The notes: generated by a model not told the origin, from the letters alone. A stretch of DNA of 20,052 nucleotides from Bacillota bacterium (GCA_023389895.1 JAEWDX010000192.1:1-20052); one strand, 5' to 3'. Shown: positions 6,176-14,378, counted from the first letter of the stretch. Numbers and translations are program-made.

Positions 6176-7030
6176 GTGAGACAGAAATTAGCAATATTCA
6201 TGGCATTATCTTTATCGATGATTTTACTTTTAGCTGGATGTGGTACGGGAGAGAAAACAGAAAAAACAGGCGGCTCCGCTTCGAACGGGGGAGAAACTGA
6301 CACCTTTAAAGTGGGGATGGAAGCAGGATATGCACCATTCAATTGGACACAGCTAAATGATTCAGACGGTGGCGTAAAAATTGATGGGAATGCCGAATAC
6401 GCAGGTGGCTATGACGTAGAAATTGCTAAGAAAATTGCTGAAGGATTAGGAAAGAAACTCGTTATTGTGAAAACGGAATGGGACGGACTTGTACCTGGAT
6501 TAACTTCTGGTAAGCTTGATGCGATTATTGCTGGTATGTCACCAACAGAAGAACGTAAAGAATCAATCGATTTCACTGATAATTATTATACTTCAAACTT
6601 TATTATGGTTGTGAAAAAAGGCGGTCCATTTGAAGAAGCAACATCTATTCAAGACTTCAATGGGGCTAAGGTTACGGCTCAACTAAATACATCGCATTAC
6701 GGTGTCATCGAGCAAATTGATGGTGTTAAGAAGCAGCCGGCAATGGATAATTTTCCAGCGATGCGGGTAGCGCTTGAATCAGGCATGATAGATGGGTATG
6801 TATCCGAGCGACCTGAGGGGATTAGTGCAGCTGCAGCGAATGAAAACTTTGCAATGGTTGAATTTACTGAGGGCTTTAAAGCAGATGAAGAAGATACTGC
6901 GATTGCTGTCGGACTTAAAAAGGGTAGTGATTTAGCAGAGAAAATCAATGAAATTTTAGCTGGCATCTCAGAAGAAGAAAGACAAAATATCATGGACACG
7001 GCAATTAAAAATCAGCCAGCTGCTGAATAA
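6176..7030 (+). CDS. Amino-acid ABC importer lipoprotein, probably lysine-binding
   Basis: Extracellular, membrane-anchored substrate-binding lipoprotein of a polar amino-acid ABC importer, family 3 (284 residues). It has a hydrophobic signal peptide with lipobox LAGC (lipidated Cys22 counting from the GTG) and a Ser/Gly/Glu-rich linker. The two-lobed type-2 periplasmic-binding fold follows from about residue 40, opening with FKVGMEAGYAPFNW and containing GLVPGLTSGKLDAIIAGM and the family's EERKESIDFTDNYY. I prefer the GTG at 6176, because GGGGAGG lies 8 nt before it; the ATG at 6170 leaves only 2 nt. It is first in an operon with permease and ATPase, below a lysine riboswitch, so lysine is the likely ligand; arginine or another basic amino acid is the alternative. 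A stem-loop after the gene may raise its level relative to the downstream genes. Confidence 0.9.
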   Translation: MRQKLAIFMALSLSMILLLAGCGTGEKTEKTGGSASNGGETDTFKVGMEAGYAPFNWTQLNDSDGGVKIDGNAEYAGGYDVEIAKKIAEGLGKKLVIVKTEWDGLVPGLTSGKLDAIIAGMSPTEERKESIDFTDNYYTSNFIMVVKKGGPFEEATSIQDFNGAKVTAQLNTSHYGVIEQIDGVKKQPAMDNFPAMRVALESGMIDGYVSERPEGISAAAANENFAMVEFTEGFKADEEDTAIAVGLKKGSDLAEKINEILAGISEEERQNIMDTAIKNQPAAE

Positions 7031-7041
7031 GAAAATTTAAG

Positions 7042-7067
7042 ATACCGGCTGTATGTGCAGTCGGTAT
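7042..7067 (+). repeat. Intercistronic stem-loop after the binding-protein gene
   Basis: ATACCGGCTG (7042-7051) pairs with CAGTCGGTAT (7058-7067), one G-U, 6-nt loop. There is no T-run directly after it, so it looks like an mRNA-stabilising or processing hairpin rather than a full terminator. Confidence 0.6.
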
Positions 7068-7117
7068 TAATTACGCTTTTTAGCATCAGAGCATTATGTT
7101 GGATTGGGAGGAAAATT

Positions 7118-7843
7118 ATGAGTTTTGATTATATCGTAACAATGGTTGTAAATAATTGGCCAATGTTCATTCGAGGAGCAGGAATGACACTCCTAATTGC
7201 TAGTATCGGTACAATCGCTGGCGCCTTGATTGGGTTAATTGCTGGAATTATCCGTACAATTCCCGTTCTAGAAAGAAAAGGCAAACGATTTTTTATAAAA
7301 GTGATTAATGCTCTTCTTACCTTTTATATTGAATTTTTCCGTGGAACACCGATGATTGTACAAGCGATGGTTATTTACTTTGGGTCAGCGCAAGCTTTTG
7401 GAATCGATATGGATCGGACCTTTGCCGCCATCTTTATTGTCTCGATTAATACGGGTGCTTATATGGCGGAGATTGTCCGTGGTGGTGTCATTTCCATCGA
7501 TAAAGGTCAATTTGAGGCAGCTCAAGCGATTGGAATGAATCATGTTCAAACAATGATGAATGTCGTGCTTCCTCAAGTAATTCGTAATATTTTACCAGCT
7601 ACTGGAAATCATTTTATTATTAATATTAAAGATACGTCAGTATTAAATGTAATCGGTGTAACAGAGCTATACTTTCAAACGAAAACGGTCGCCGGTATAA
7701 GCTTTAAATATTTTGAGCCGTTCTTTGTTGCTTGTGTCCTATATTTCGTGATGACATTTACAGTTACAATCATTCTCCGTTATTTTGAAAGAAAATTAGA
7801 TGGTCCAAAAAATTATAATATGGTTGAAACGAAGGCCCGTTAA
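7118..7843 (+). CDS. Amino-acid ABC importer permease
   Basis: Inner-membrane permease of the lysine-type importer, 241 residues, HisM/GlnP family. It has about five membrane helices. The conserved FFRGTP segment is at 73-78, and the EAA loop (EAAQAIG, 133-139) contacts the ATPase. The start ATG at 7118 has GGGAGG 6 nt upstream; an in-frame ATG at 7055 would add 21 residues but lies in the intercistronic hairpin and lacks a ribosome binding site. The gene ends in TAATG, with its stop overlapping a possible ATG of the ATPase frame. It probably works as a homodimer, since only one permease gene is present. Confidence 0.92.
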   Translation: MSFDYIVTMVVNNWPMFIRGAGMTLLIASIGTIAGALIGLIAGIIRTIPVLERKGKRFFIKVINALLTFYIEFFRGTPMIVQAMVIYFGSAQAFGIDMDRTFAAIFIVSINTGAYMAEIVRGGVISIDKGQFEAAQAIGMNHVQTMMNVVLPQVIRNILPATGNHFIINIKDTSVLNVIGVTELYFQTKTVAGISFKYFEPFFVACVLYFVMTFTVTIILRYFERKLDGPKNYNMVETKAR

Positions 7844-7863
7844 TGGTCGAAGGAGGAGCATCT

Positions 7864-8607
7864 ATGGAAAAGGTAATTGAAATTCAACATTTAAGCAAAT
7901 CCTTTGGGACGAATGAAGTTCTAAAAGACATTGATTTTTCCGTGAATAAGGGTGAGGTTGTTTGTATTATCGGATCCTCTGGATCTGGAAAGTCTACCCT
8001 TCTTCGGTGTATAAATCTGTTGGAAAAACCAAGTGGTGGTCAAATTATTTATCATGGTGAGAATATATTAGATGATCAGCATGATATCTATGAATATCGT
8101 ACAAAGCTTGGCATGGTTTTTCAGTCATTTAATTTATTTAATAATCTTAATGTACTAAGCAATTGTGTTGTCGGACAGGTAAAGGTGCTGAAGCGCTCTA
8201 AAGAAGAAGCCGAAAAGGTAGCGATGAAATATTTAAAGGTTGTTGGGATGGAAAAGTATGTGAATGCGCGGCCAAGCCAATTATCAGGTGGGCAAAAGCA
8301 GCGTGTTGCGATTGCTCGTGCCTTGTCAATGGAGCCTGATGTGATGCTGTTTGACGAACCGACATCAGCGCTTGATCCTGAGATGGTTGGTGAGGTGCTG
8401 AAGGTAATGGGAGAGCTTGCAGCAAGTGGTTTGACGATGCTCATTGTTACACATGAGATGGGATTTGCGAAGGAAGTATCTGACCGCGTTGTCTTTATGG
8501 ATAAAGGGGTTATTGCTGAAGAAGGAAGTCCAGAGCAAATCTTTAATCATCCAACACAGGAACGGACGAAGGAATTTCTAAAGCGAACGTTAACCCATTC
8601 ATTATAA
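7864..8607 (+). CDS. Amino-acid ABC importer ATPase (GlnQ/HisP type)
   Basis: Cytoplasmic ATPase that powers uptake, 247 residues, usual for the family. Walker A is GSSGSGKST (37-45), the Q-loop glutamine is Gln87, the signature is LSGGQ (140-144), Walker B is VMLFDE (160-165) followed by the D-loop SALD, and the switch histidine is His197. The start ATG at 7864 follows AAGGAGGA by about 7 nt. The upstream ATG at 7843, overlapping the permease stop, has no such site and would add seven residues. It is the last gene of the three-gene operon. Substrate identity rests on the riboswitch, not on this protein. Confidence 0.93.
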   Translation: MEKVIEIQHLSKSFGTNEVLKDIDFSVNKGEVVCIIGSSGSGKSTLLRCINLLEKPSGGQIIYHGENILDDQHDIYEYRTKLGMVFQSFNLFNNLNVLSNCVVGQVKVLKRSKEEAEKVAMKYLKVVGMEKYVNARPSQLSGGQKQRVAIARALSMEPDVMLFDEPTSALDPEMVGEVLKVMGELAASGLTMLIVTHEMGFAKEVSDRVVFMDKGVIAEEGSPEQIFNHPTQERTKEFLKRTLTHSL

Positions 8608-8640
8608 GGGGAAATAGGTAAAACAGTGAAAAAGTTAGTT

Positions 8641-8676
8641 TCAGCAGGATTTAAACTGCGAGAGGCTGGCTTTTTT
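8641..8676 (+). terminator. Probable terminator of the lysine ABC operon
   Basis: TCAGC (8641-8645) can pair with GCTGG (8665-8669), with a C and then six Ts following (8671-8676). The stem is short and alternative pairings exist (AGTTT/AAACT, GCAG/CTGC), so this rests mainly on position and the T-run. The rest of the 196-bp gap to the next gene holds a 7-bp stem (8693-8719) and the candidate promoter. Confidence 0.4.
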
Positions 8677-8706
8677 GTTTTAGATTTTATTTAGGAGCTA
8701 GAGAAT

Positions 8707-8736
8707 TTGTTCAGCTCCTCCGCATTCTTATATAAA
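8707..8736 (+). promoter_or_regulatory. Candidate promoter of the GalT/HIT-like gene
   Basis: TTGTTC (8707-8712), an 18-bp spacer, then TATAAA (8731-8736). The -35 is weak. It partly overlaps a 7-bp stem (AGGAGCT 8693-8699 with AGCTCCT 8713-8719). Confidence 0.35.
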
Positions 8737-8803
8737 GGAATTTCATTTTCTGTATGGAATTAAGTAATAATACCATTTTTAAAAGAAAGGTGATCAGAAG
8801 AAA

Positions 8804-9817
8804 ATGACATTGAAATTTCAAAAGAAGGAAGAATGGTTTAAGTTTAGTGATAGTCAAGGGAATGCAATTGAACGGAAAACGGAAGTACGCTTTTGTCCTG
8901 TGACTGGAGAATCATCACGGCTTGTTTTCGATGCAGGTCTTACAGTGACACCGCCTGATTATACGGAAATCGCTGAACAAACAGGTGGGATGAAATGTCC
9001 GTTTTGTCCGGAGAATCTACATAAAATGACACCCGTTTTTCCAAAACAGATTGCGGAGGATGGGCGGATTTCTCATGGAGAAGCGACTGTATTTCCAAAT
9101 CTTTTCCCGTATAGTAAGCATAATGGGGTTGTCGTTTTCTCAGGTCAGCATTATGTTCGTTTAGAAGAATTTACGACGAAATTAATAAAAGATGCATTTA
9201 TGGCTGCCCAAGCTTATATCGTAAAAGTGATGGAAACCGATCCAGAGGCCCGTTACGCGTCAATTAATTGGAATTATTTGCCGTATTCGGGTGGTAGTAT
9301 TCTTCATCCACATATCCACATCATTGTTTCAGAATCTCCTACCAACTATCAAAAGCTCGTAAAGGAGAAGGCAAAAGCATATGAGGCTGACCTTTTCTCC
9401 TCTCTTTATGAAGCAGAAAAATCGCTTGGTGAACGATGGATTGGTGAGAAAGGATCTGTCGCCTGGCTGCATGCCTATGCACCGAAAAGTCAAAATGATT
9501 TCATCGCCGTTTTTTCAGAAAAATATCAAATAAGTGATATTAAGGAGGAAGATTGGGTGAGTTTTGCTGACGGGGTAAAAGCGATTTTTACGACGCTACA
9601 AGAACAAGGATTTTCGAGCTTTAACCTGGCATTACATCTATCGCTTGATTATGATTCAAGGCAGTCTATCCATGCCCGTCTCATTCCAAGATTTACAATT
9701 GGCATGCTGGACACAAGTGATATTAATTATTTCCAATCTCTCCACCAGGAGCCATTAACATATAAGGTGCCTGAAGAAGTTGCAGCAAAGGCACATGCAC
9801 ATTTCAATAAACAATAA
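8804..9817 (+). CDS. GalT/HIT-superfamily protein with CxxC and HPHIH motifs
   Basis: Cytosolic protein of 337 residues resembling galactose-1-phosphate uridylyltransferases and other HIT-fold enzymes that act on nucleotidyl phosphates. A likely metal site is CPFC (Cys65, Cys68). The active-site strand reads HPHIHIIV (168-175). GalT enzymes have HPHxQ, where the glutamine helps hold the uridylyl-enzyme intermediate. Here that position is histidine, which gives the HxHxH pattern of HIT hydrolases, with His170 as presumed nucleophile. A second conserved segment, SIHARLIPRF, lies near the C-terminus. The start ATG has AGAAAGGTGAT about 10 nt upstream. It is monocistronic with a strong terminator and has no galactose genes nearby. 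Nucleotidyltransferase or hydrolase activity is inferred; the substrate is unknown. Confidence 0.72.
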   Translation: MTLKFQKKEEWFKFSDSQGNAIERKTEVRFCPVTGESSRLVFDAGLTVTPPDYTEIAEQTGGMKCPFCPENLHKMTPVFPKQIAEDGRISHGEATVFPNLFPYSKHNGVVVFSGQHYVRLEEFTTKLIKDAFMAAQAYIVKVMETDPEARYASINWNYLPYSGGSILHPHIHIIVSESPTNYQKLVKEKAKAYEADLFSSLYEAEKSLGERWIGEKGSVAWLHAYAPKSQNDFIAVFSEKYQISDIKEEDWVSFADGVKAIFTTLQEQGFSSFNLALHLSLDYDSRQSIHARLIPRFTIGMLDTSDINYFQSLHQEPLTYKVPEEVAAKAHAHFNKQ

Positions 9818-9841
9818 TATTTTATTTTTTGAAAAATAAGG

Positions 9842-9892
9842 AAAAGGCATAAATATTAGTGGTGAATCGCCACTCGTATTTATGCCTTTTTT
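9842..9892 (+). terminator. Strong Rho-independent terminator after the GalT/HIT-like gene
   Basis: GGCATAAATA (9846-9855) pairs perfectly with TATTTATGCC (9877-9886). An inner stem AGTGGTG/CGCCACT (one G-U) caps it, and six Ts (9887-9892) follow. Confidence 0.92.
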
Positions 9893-10002
9893 CTATATAT
9901 AATGGTAGGTTATTTCACGGAAAGATTATTTTTGGATAACTCAATTTCTATCATTACTTTTTACGACATAAAAAAGTTCCAAAAATAGTTATAAGGAAAA
10001 CA

Positions 10003-10031
10003 TTGACACATATATTGATAATGATTATCAT
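10003..10031 (+). promoter_or_regulatory. Sigma-A promoter of the iron-uptake operon
   Basis: Consensus TTGACA (10003-10008), a 17-bp spacer, then TATCAT (10026-10031). The -10 lies inside the Fur box. The 110 bp before it (9893-10002) shows nothing recognisable. Confidence 0.85.
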
Positions 10032-10035
10032 TAAT
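10017..10035. promoter_or_regulatory. Fur box
   Basis: GATAATGATTATCATTAAT differs from the classical 19-bp Fur consensus (GATAATGATTATCATTATC) only at the last two positions. It covers the -10 box, so iron-loaded Fur would block transcription of the efe-type operon when iron is plentiful. Confidence 0.92.
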
Positions 10036-10071
10036 AATTGAAAAATACATATGGTGATGGGAGATTAATCG

Positions 10072-10935
10072 ATGAATAAGTTTTTAAAAGCTACCGGGTT
10101 ATTACTGTTGTCTAGTAGTCTATTAGTCGGCTGTGGAGATAATGCGAAAACGGAAAAAGAAAGCAATCAAGCTAGTAAGAATGTAATGCAAGAGAATTCT
10201 TTAGATGAAGAAGTAGCTGCTTATAAGGATTTTGCAATGGAACAGCTTGATCAATTCGTTATCGAAACGGAAAAGTTTGTTGAAGCGGTAAAAGCAGGAG
10301 ATATTGAGAAAGCCAAGGCGTTATACGCACCTGCACGAATGTTGTTTGAACGCTCTGAGCCAATTGCCGAAAGCTTTGGTGATTTAGATCCGCGAATTGA
10401 TGCAAGATTAGCAGATATTGAAGAAGAAGGTCAGGGAGAAGAGGAATGGTCCGGTTATCATAAGATTGAATATGGTCTTTGGGTTGATAATAAAACGGAA
10501 GGTTACGAAGAAGTTGCAGATCAATTATTGAAGGATGTTAAAGAACTGCGTGCAAAGGTGGAAACAGTGGAAGTAACGCCAGATTTAATGATTACAGGTG
10601 CGGTTGATCTATTAAACGAAGTTTCAACATCGAAAATTACGGGTGAAGAAGAAATATACTCACATACAGACTTATACGACTTCAAGGCAAATGTTGAAGG
10701 AGCAGAGAAAATTTTTGAGATTTTTAAAGATGAGCTTCAAGAAAAGGATCAGGATCTTGTAAAAACATTAGAAGAAAATTTTGCAACATTGAATGCGTTA
10801 TTAGCAAAATATGAGGATGGTAGGGGTGGATATGCGTCATATGAAACTCTTACAAAAGAAGATACAAAAGCATTATCAGAAGCAGTTGATCACTTAGGGG
10901 AACCGTTAAGCCAAATGGCGATTGTTGTGGAGTGA
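10072..10935 (+). CDS. efeM: Iron-uptake lipoprotein, M75/imelysin family (EfeM/EfeO)
   Basis: Membrane-anchored extracellular lipoprotein, 287 residues, thought to bind iron and pass it to the EfeB/EfeU partners. It has a signal peptide with lipobox LVGC (lipidated Cys21) and an Asp/Glu/Lys-rich linker. An all-helical M75 domain follows from about residue 45, containing the family's GxHxxE site as GYHKIE. It lacks the N-terminal cupredoxin domain of E. coli EfeO, so it is the shorter EfeM type, like Bacillus YwbM. The start ATG has GGGAG 8 nt upstream. It is first in the operon, behind a Fur-box promoter; the EfeB gene begins 5 bp after its stop. Confidence 0.9.
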   Translation: MNKFLKATGLLLLSSSLLVGCGDNAKTEKESNQASKNVMQENSLDEEVAAYKDFAMEQLDQFVIETEKFVEAVKAGDIEKAKALYAPARMLFERSEPIAESFGDLDPRIDARLADIEEEGQGEEEWSGYHKIEYGLWVDNKTEGYEEVADQLLKDVKELRAKVETVEVTPDLMITGAVDLLNEVSTSKITGEEEIYSHTDLYDFKANVEGAEKIFEIFKDELQEKDQDLVKTLEENFATLNALLAKYEDGRGGYASYETLTKEDTKALSEAVDHLGEPLSQMAIVVE

Positions 10936-10940
10936 GATAA

Positions 10941-12212
10941 ATGACGAATCCAGAAGAGAAAGAACTTTTACAAAAAGGTATTTCGCGCCGTAATATGTTA
11001 AAGCTTGCAGGAGTTGGAGGGGCAGGTGCTCTTATTGGAGCTACCGGGCTTACTGGGGCATTAACTGCTATCGGTGCTAATCCATTTGCAGATGATGATA
11101 AAACGGCGATTAGTAAAATTGACTTTTATGGAAGCTATCAATCTGGTATTTTAACGAAAACGCCTGAGCATATTTATTTTGTTTCATTAAATTGTGTGGC
11201 GAAGTCTAAAGCTGAGCTGAAAGAATTATTTCAATTATGGACAACCCAAAGTGTTGAATTGATGAATGGTCGATTAGTTGAACCATATAAAACGAATACA
11301 TTACTTCCGCCAACAGATACGGGTGAAGCAACGGGGCTTGATGCTAAGCACTTAACTTTGACATTTGGAGTTGGCCCAAGTTTATTTGAAAAAGACGAAC
11401 TTGGATTGCTGAAAATGAAGCCGAAGGAATTGAATGCTCTCCCGCATTTCCCAAAAGATCAACTAGATCCCCATTATGTAGGGGGAGATATTTGTATTCA
11501 AGCATGTGCGGATGATCCCCAAGTTGCATTTCATGCGGTGCGGAATCTAGTTCGCTCTGCAAGGGGAAAGGTGACGATGCGTTGGTCACAGGTCGGCTTT
11601 AACTCCTATGAGATGAAAAATAAGGCAAAGCAAACGCCACGGAATTTATTTGCGTTTAAAGATGGAACAGGTAATCCGAATGTTGATAATCAGCAAGAAA
11701 TGGATGAAGTTGTGTGGGTACAGCCTGGTGAATCAAAAAGCTGGATGACAGGTGGTACATATTTAATTGCAAGACGAATCCCCATGCATCTTGAGACATG
11801 GGATCGAACAGCTTTACGCGAACAGGAGGCCACATTTGGCCGTCATCGAGATAGTGGTGCCCCAATTGGAAAAACCGAAGAATTTGAAGATATGGGGCTT
11901 GAAAGAACGGAAAGTGGTGAATCTATTGTTCCAGTCACCTCACATGTTTTTTTAGCGAAGCAAGTGAAGGACCGGTTATTGCGACGTTCGTTTTCTTATT
12001 CAGATGGGATCAATCCAAATACGGGTGCATTTGATGCTGGGCTGCTTTTTATTTCCTTTCAAAAACATCCGCAACAATTTATTAACATTCAAAATAGCTT
12101 TGGACGTATCGATAAGTTGAACGAATATATTACTCATCGTGGAAGTGCGATTTTTGCCTGTTTTCCAGGTGTGGAAAAAGGCAGCTATCTCGGGGCAGAG
12201 CTGTTTAGTTAG
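10941..12212 (+). CDS. efeB: Tat-exported DyP-type peroxidase (EfeB)
   Basis: Haem peroxidase of the dye-decolorizing family, 423 residues, proposed to oxidise ferrous iron (or act on haem) outside the membrane for the permease. The N-terminus carries a twin-arginine signal: SRRNMLK (15-21), then a Gly/Ala-rich hydrophobic stretch to about residue 48. DyP marks are the distal aspartate Asp241 in FKDGTGN, the proximal haem ligand His335, and an arginine in RRSFSYSDG (Arg348/349). The Asp-to-His spacing of 94 residues equals that of E. coli EfeB (235/329). The start ATG is 5 bp after the lipoprotein stop, and its ribosome binding site GGAG lies inside that gene's end, so the two are coupled. 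Like Bacillus YwbN, it should be folded with haem before export. Confidence 0.93.
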   Translation: MTNPEEKELLQKGISRRNMLKLAGVGGAGALIGATGLTGALTAIGANPFADDDKTAISKIDFYGSYQSGILTKTPEHIYFVSLNCVAKSKAELKELFQLWTTQSVELMNGRLVEPYKTNTLLPPTDTGEATGLDAKHLTLTFGVGPSLFEKDELGLLKMKPKELNALPHFPKDQLDPHYVGGDICIQACADDPQVAFHAVRNLVRSARGKVTMRWSQVGFNSYEMKNKAKQTPRNLFAFKDGTGNPNVDNQQEMDEVVWVQPGESKSWMTGGTYLIARRIPMHLETWDRTALREQEATFGRHRDSGAPIGKTEEFEDMGLERTESGESIVPVTSHVFLAKQVKDRLLRRSFSYSDGINPNTGAFDAGLLFISFQKHPQQFINIQNSFGRIDKLNEYITHRGSAIFACFPGVEKGSYLGAELFS

Positions 12213-12297
12213 GATGGAACTAATTTAATAAAATTAAGATGTATAGCTATTTGAATTTGAGAATTGCCCAGCTTTTCTTACTAAAGGATGATAATAT

Positions 12298-14010
12298 ATG
12301 AAAAAATTCACGATTCTTTTTTGCTTATTCATCTATTTTCTATCACCTGTTCAATTTGCCTTTGCAGAGGGAAATCTACAGGATTTGTTCATTTCTGTCG
12401 GTGATGCAATGATGAAGACAAAGGGAGAAGATTGGGCAACTGTTGAAAAGCTAACTTCACAGCTGAATGAACAGTGGGAGAAAGTGCAAAAAGCGGATAG
12501 CGAAGAAGCAAAAAATGTCGAGCGATCATTGAAGACGCTCAATCAGACAGTTACAAAGCATAATAAGGAAGACATGCTTGCAGCACTTTCCGAGGCATCA
12601 CATGCACTTGTCTCCTTTGAAAAAGAGCAAAACCCCGTAAATGAAGAAGAACAGCGTGAAGAAGTGAAAACAGCTTTAACACCGATTTTAATCAATTTAA
12701 AAGTGGCAATTGAAAAAGAAGATACGGATGAAATCCAGCTTCAATACAAGAAATTTCTCGCGATGTGGAATCGGAAGGAAAAGCTCGTTCGTGAACAGAG
12801 CATTGCTTATTATGGAAAAATAGAAACTCAAACGGGGTTTCTGCGGATTGCATTGACGAAGGATGAAAAAGACTTCAAGCAGATGCAGACGATTTATGAG
12901 TCGTTAGCACAGGCAGTCGATGAATTTACAACTGGAAATATATTGAAAACAGAGGAAAATGATTATTCATTACAAACGCTCGTTGATTTATTGGAAAAAG
13001 CTGATCAAGCCATTGAATCGAAGAAGCTAGATGAAGCTGTTTCATCATTACAGGAGTTTCTAACGATTTGGCCGTCAGTCGAAGGAGATGTCCGAACTAG
13101 AAATGGTGGCCTCTATACAAAACTAGAAAGTGAAATCCCAGTTATTGCTGGAAAGCTGTCTTCAGCAAATAGTAATATTCCTGAGCAGCAAAAGAAACTA
13201 AATGAATATAAACAAGCGATACAGTTATTGCAGTCGAAAACAAGCTATACCGTTTGGGATACTGCTCTTATTATGCTTCGTGAAGGATTAGAGGCATTGC
13301 TTATTGTTGCTGCTTTGATTGCTTTTTTACGTAAGGCAAATGCACGCCAGCATCAAAAATGGATTTGGCTTGGAGCGTTTGTCGGAATTATTATGAGTAT
13401 TATAGCTGCTATTTTAATCAATATTCTTTTCTCCGCAGCAACAGCTGGAGCAAACCGAGAAGTCATTGAAGGGATAACTGGCCTCATCGCGGTTGTCATG
13501 ATGCTTGGCGTTGGTGTGTGGCTGCATCAAAAATCGAATATGCAGGCATGGAATACATATATTAATAAGCAAATGGGGAGTGCCATTTCAACTGGTAGCA
13601 TTGTATCAATGGCATTTGTGAGCTTTCTTTCGATTTTTAGAGAAGGTGCTGAAACGATTATATTTTATATGGGAATGGCCCCTTCAATCAGTACGGAAAA
13701 GCTTACTTTGGGTATTATGATTGCTACTTTCATTTTAATTGTTTTTGCCTTTCTATTTATTCGCTATAGTACAAGAATTTCCATTGGTCCGTTTTTTAAA
13801 ATTGCGACGATACTCATTTATTTTATTGCGTTCAAAATTTTAGGTGTTAGTATTCACGCGCTTCAGCTAACGAATCATCTTAGTACAACTCAAATTCAGC
13901 AATTGCCGATAATAAATTTTATTGGGTTTTATCCGACATGGGAAACGATTATTCCACAGATTTTATTGCTTGTGATTATTTTTATCGCAGCTAAGCGAGC
14001 AGGGAAATAA
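12298..14010 (+). CDS. efeU: FTR1-family high-affinity iron permease with long ectodomain (EfeU)
   Basis: Plasma-membrane iron permease, 570 residues. A signal peptide (1-23, ending AFA-EG) is followed by a helical extracellular domain to about 312, then the seven-helix FTR1 core. Both iron-permeation REXXE motifs are present: REGLE (328-332) and REGAE (448-452). The ectodomain consists of three related units of about 100 residues with tryptophans at 60, 157 and 258. E. coli EfeU lacks it, and Bacillus YwbL has a shorter version. AAAGGA is 9 nt before the ATG. It lies 85 bp after efeB with no terminator between, so it is the third gene of the Fur-controlled operon. No convincing plus-strand terminator follows. 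Confidence 0.92.
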   Translation: MKKFTILFCLFIYFLSPVQFAFAEGNLQDLFISVGDAMMKTKGEDWATVEKLTSQLNEQWEKVQKADSEEAKNVERSLKTLNQTVTKHNKEDMLAALSEASHALVSFEKEQNPVNEEEQREEVKTALTPILINLKVAIEKEDTDEIQLQYKKFLAMWNRKEKLVREQSIAYYGKIETQTGFLRIALTKDEKDFKQMQTIYESLAQAVDEFTTGNILKTEENDYSLQTLVDLLEKADQAIESKKLDEAVSSLQEFLTIWPSVEGDVRTRNGGLYTKLESEIPVIAGKLSSANSNIPEQQKKLNEYKQAIQLLQSKTSYTVWDTALIMLREGLEALLIVAALIAFLRKANARQHQKWIWLGAFVGIIMSIIAAILINILFSAATAGANREVIEGITGLIAVVMMLGVGVWLHQKSNMQAWNTYINKQMGSAISTGSIVSMAFVSFLSIFREGAETIIFYMGMAPSISTEKLTLGIMIATFILIVFAFLFIRYSTRISIGPFFKIATILIYFIAFKILGVSIHALQLTNHLSTTQIQQLPIINFIGFYPTWETIIPQILLLVIIFIAAKRAGK

Positions 14011-14059
14011 TTCATCCTGTCATCAGAATCTCGCTATATTTAAGTTAATCTCTTAATAG

Positions 14060-14328
14060 CTTGGAAAGCCATACGATCCGAAGACCGGAACAGGTGTGAT
14101 CGGCAAAAATTATTGCTACCAGCTTAACCCGGGCACGACAGGCTTTTTGAAAAAGAGCGATTCAACTCCTATATGGGTGCTGGTTGTTCCATACCAGACA
14201 ACCCATAATGTCGGCGGTGTTGTGATGGGAGATGACCCAACGATATCAGCAGTTAATAACTATTCCCAAATGTGGGATGCTGATAACGTTTTTGTCGTTG
14301 GTGCGTCCTCATTTCCACATAATAGCGC
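14060..14328 (+). pseudogene. Decayed remnant of a GMC-family oxidoreductase
   Basis: Fragments of a flavoprotein of the glucose-methanol-choline family (gluconate 2-dehydrogenase-like). LGKPYDPKTGTGVIGKNYCY starts at 14060, directly after an in-frame TAG. After TTGF the frame slips by one base in a T-run near 14144: the next frame reads EKERFNSYMGAG, as the family requires. The sequence then jumps, in the first frame, to the C-terminal segment PYQTTHNVGGVVMGDDP...NNYSQMWDADNVFVVGASSFPHNS. Everything between (normally well over 100 residues), the FAD-binding N-terminus, and the last part after FPHNS are missing. An 87-codon GTG-started frame (14096-14359) spans the pieces but is unlikely to be a functional protein. 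Basis: recognition of family motifs by eye. Confidence 0.75.
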
Positions 14329-14357
14329 AAAAAAGAGGAAAATCAACTTTTCCTCTT
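14329..14357 (-). terminator. Rho-independent terminator of mtnE
   Basis: Perfect 10-bp stem (AAGAGGAAAA 14333-14342 with TTTTCCTCTT 14348-14357), loop of 5. On the minus strand it ends in six Ts (14334-14329). It starts 21 bp after the mtnE stop and abuts the broken end of the GMC remnant. Confidence 0.85.
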
Positions 14358-14378
14358 GAAAATTCATATGTTCGCTGT

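Noticed and set aside
14096..14359. 87-codon frame as a real gene
   Set aside because: It is made of displaced fragments of a GMC oxidoreductase, begins mid-motif, and ends inside the mtnE terminator.
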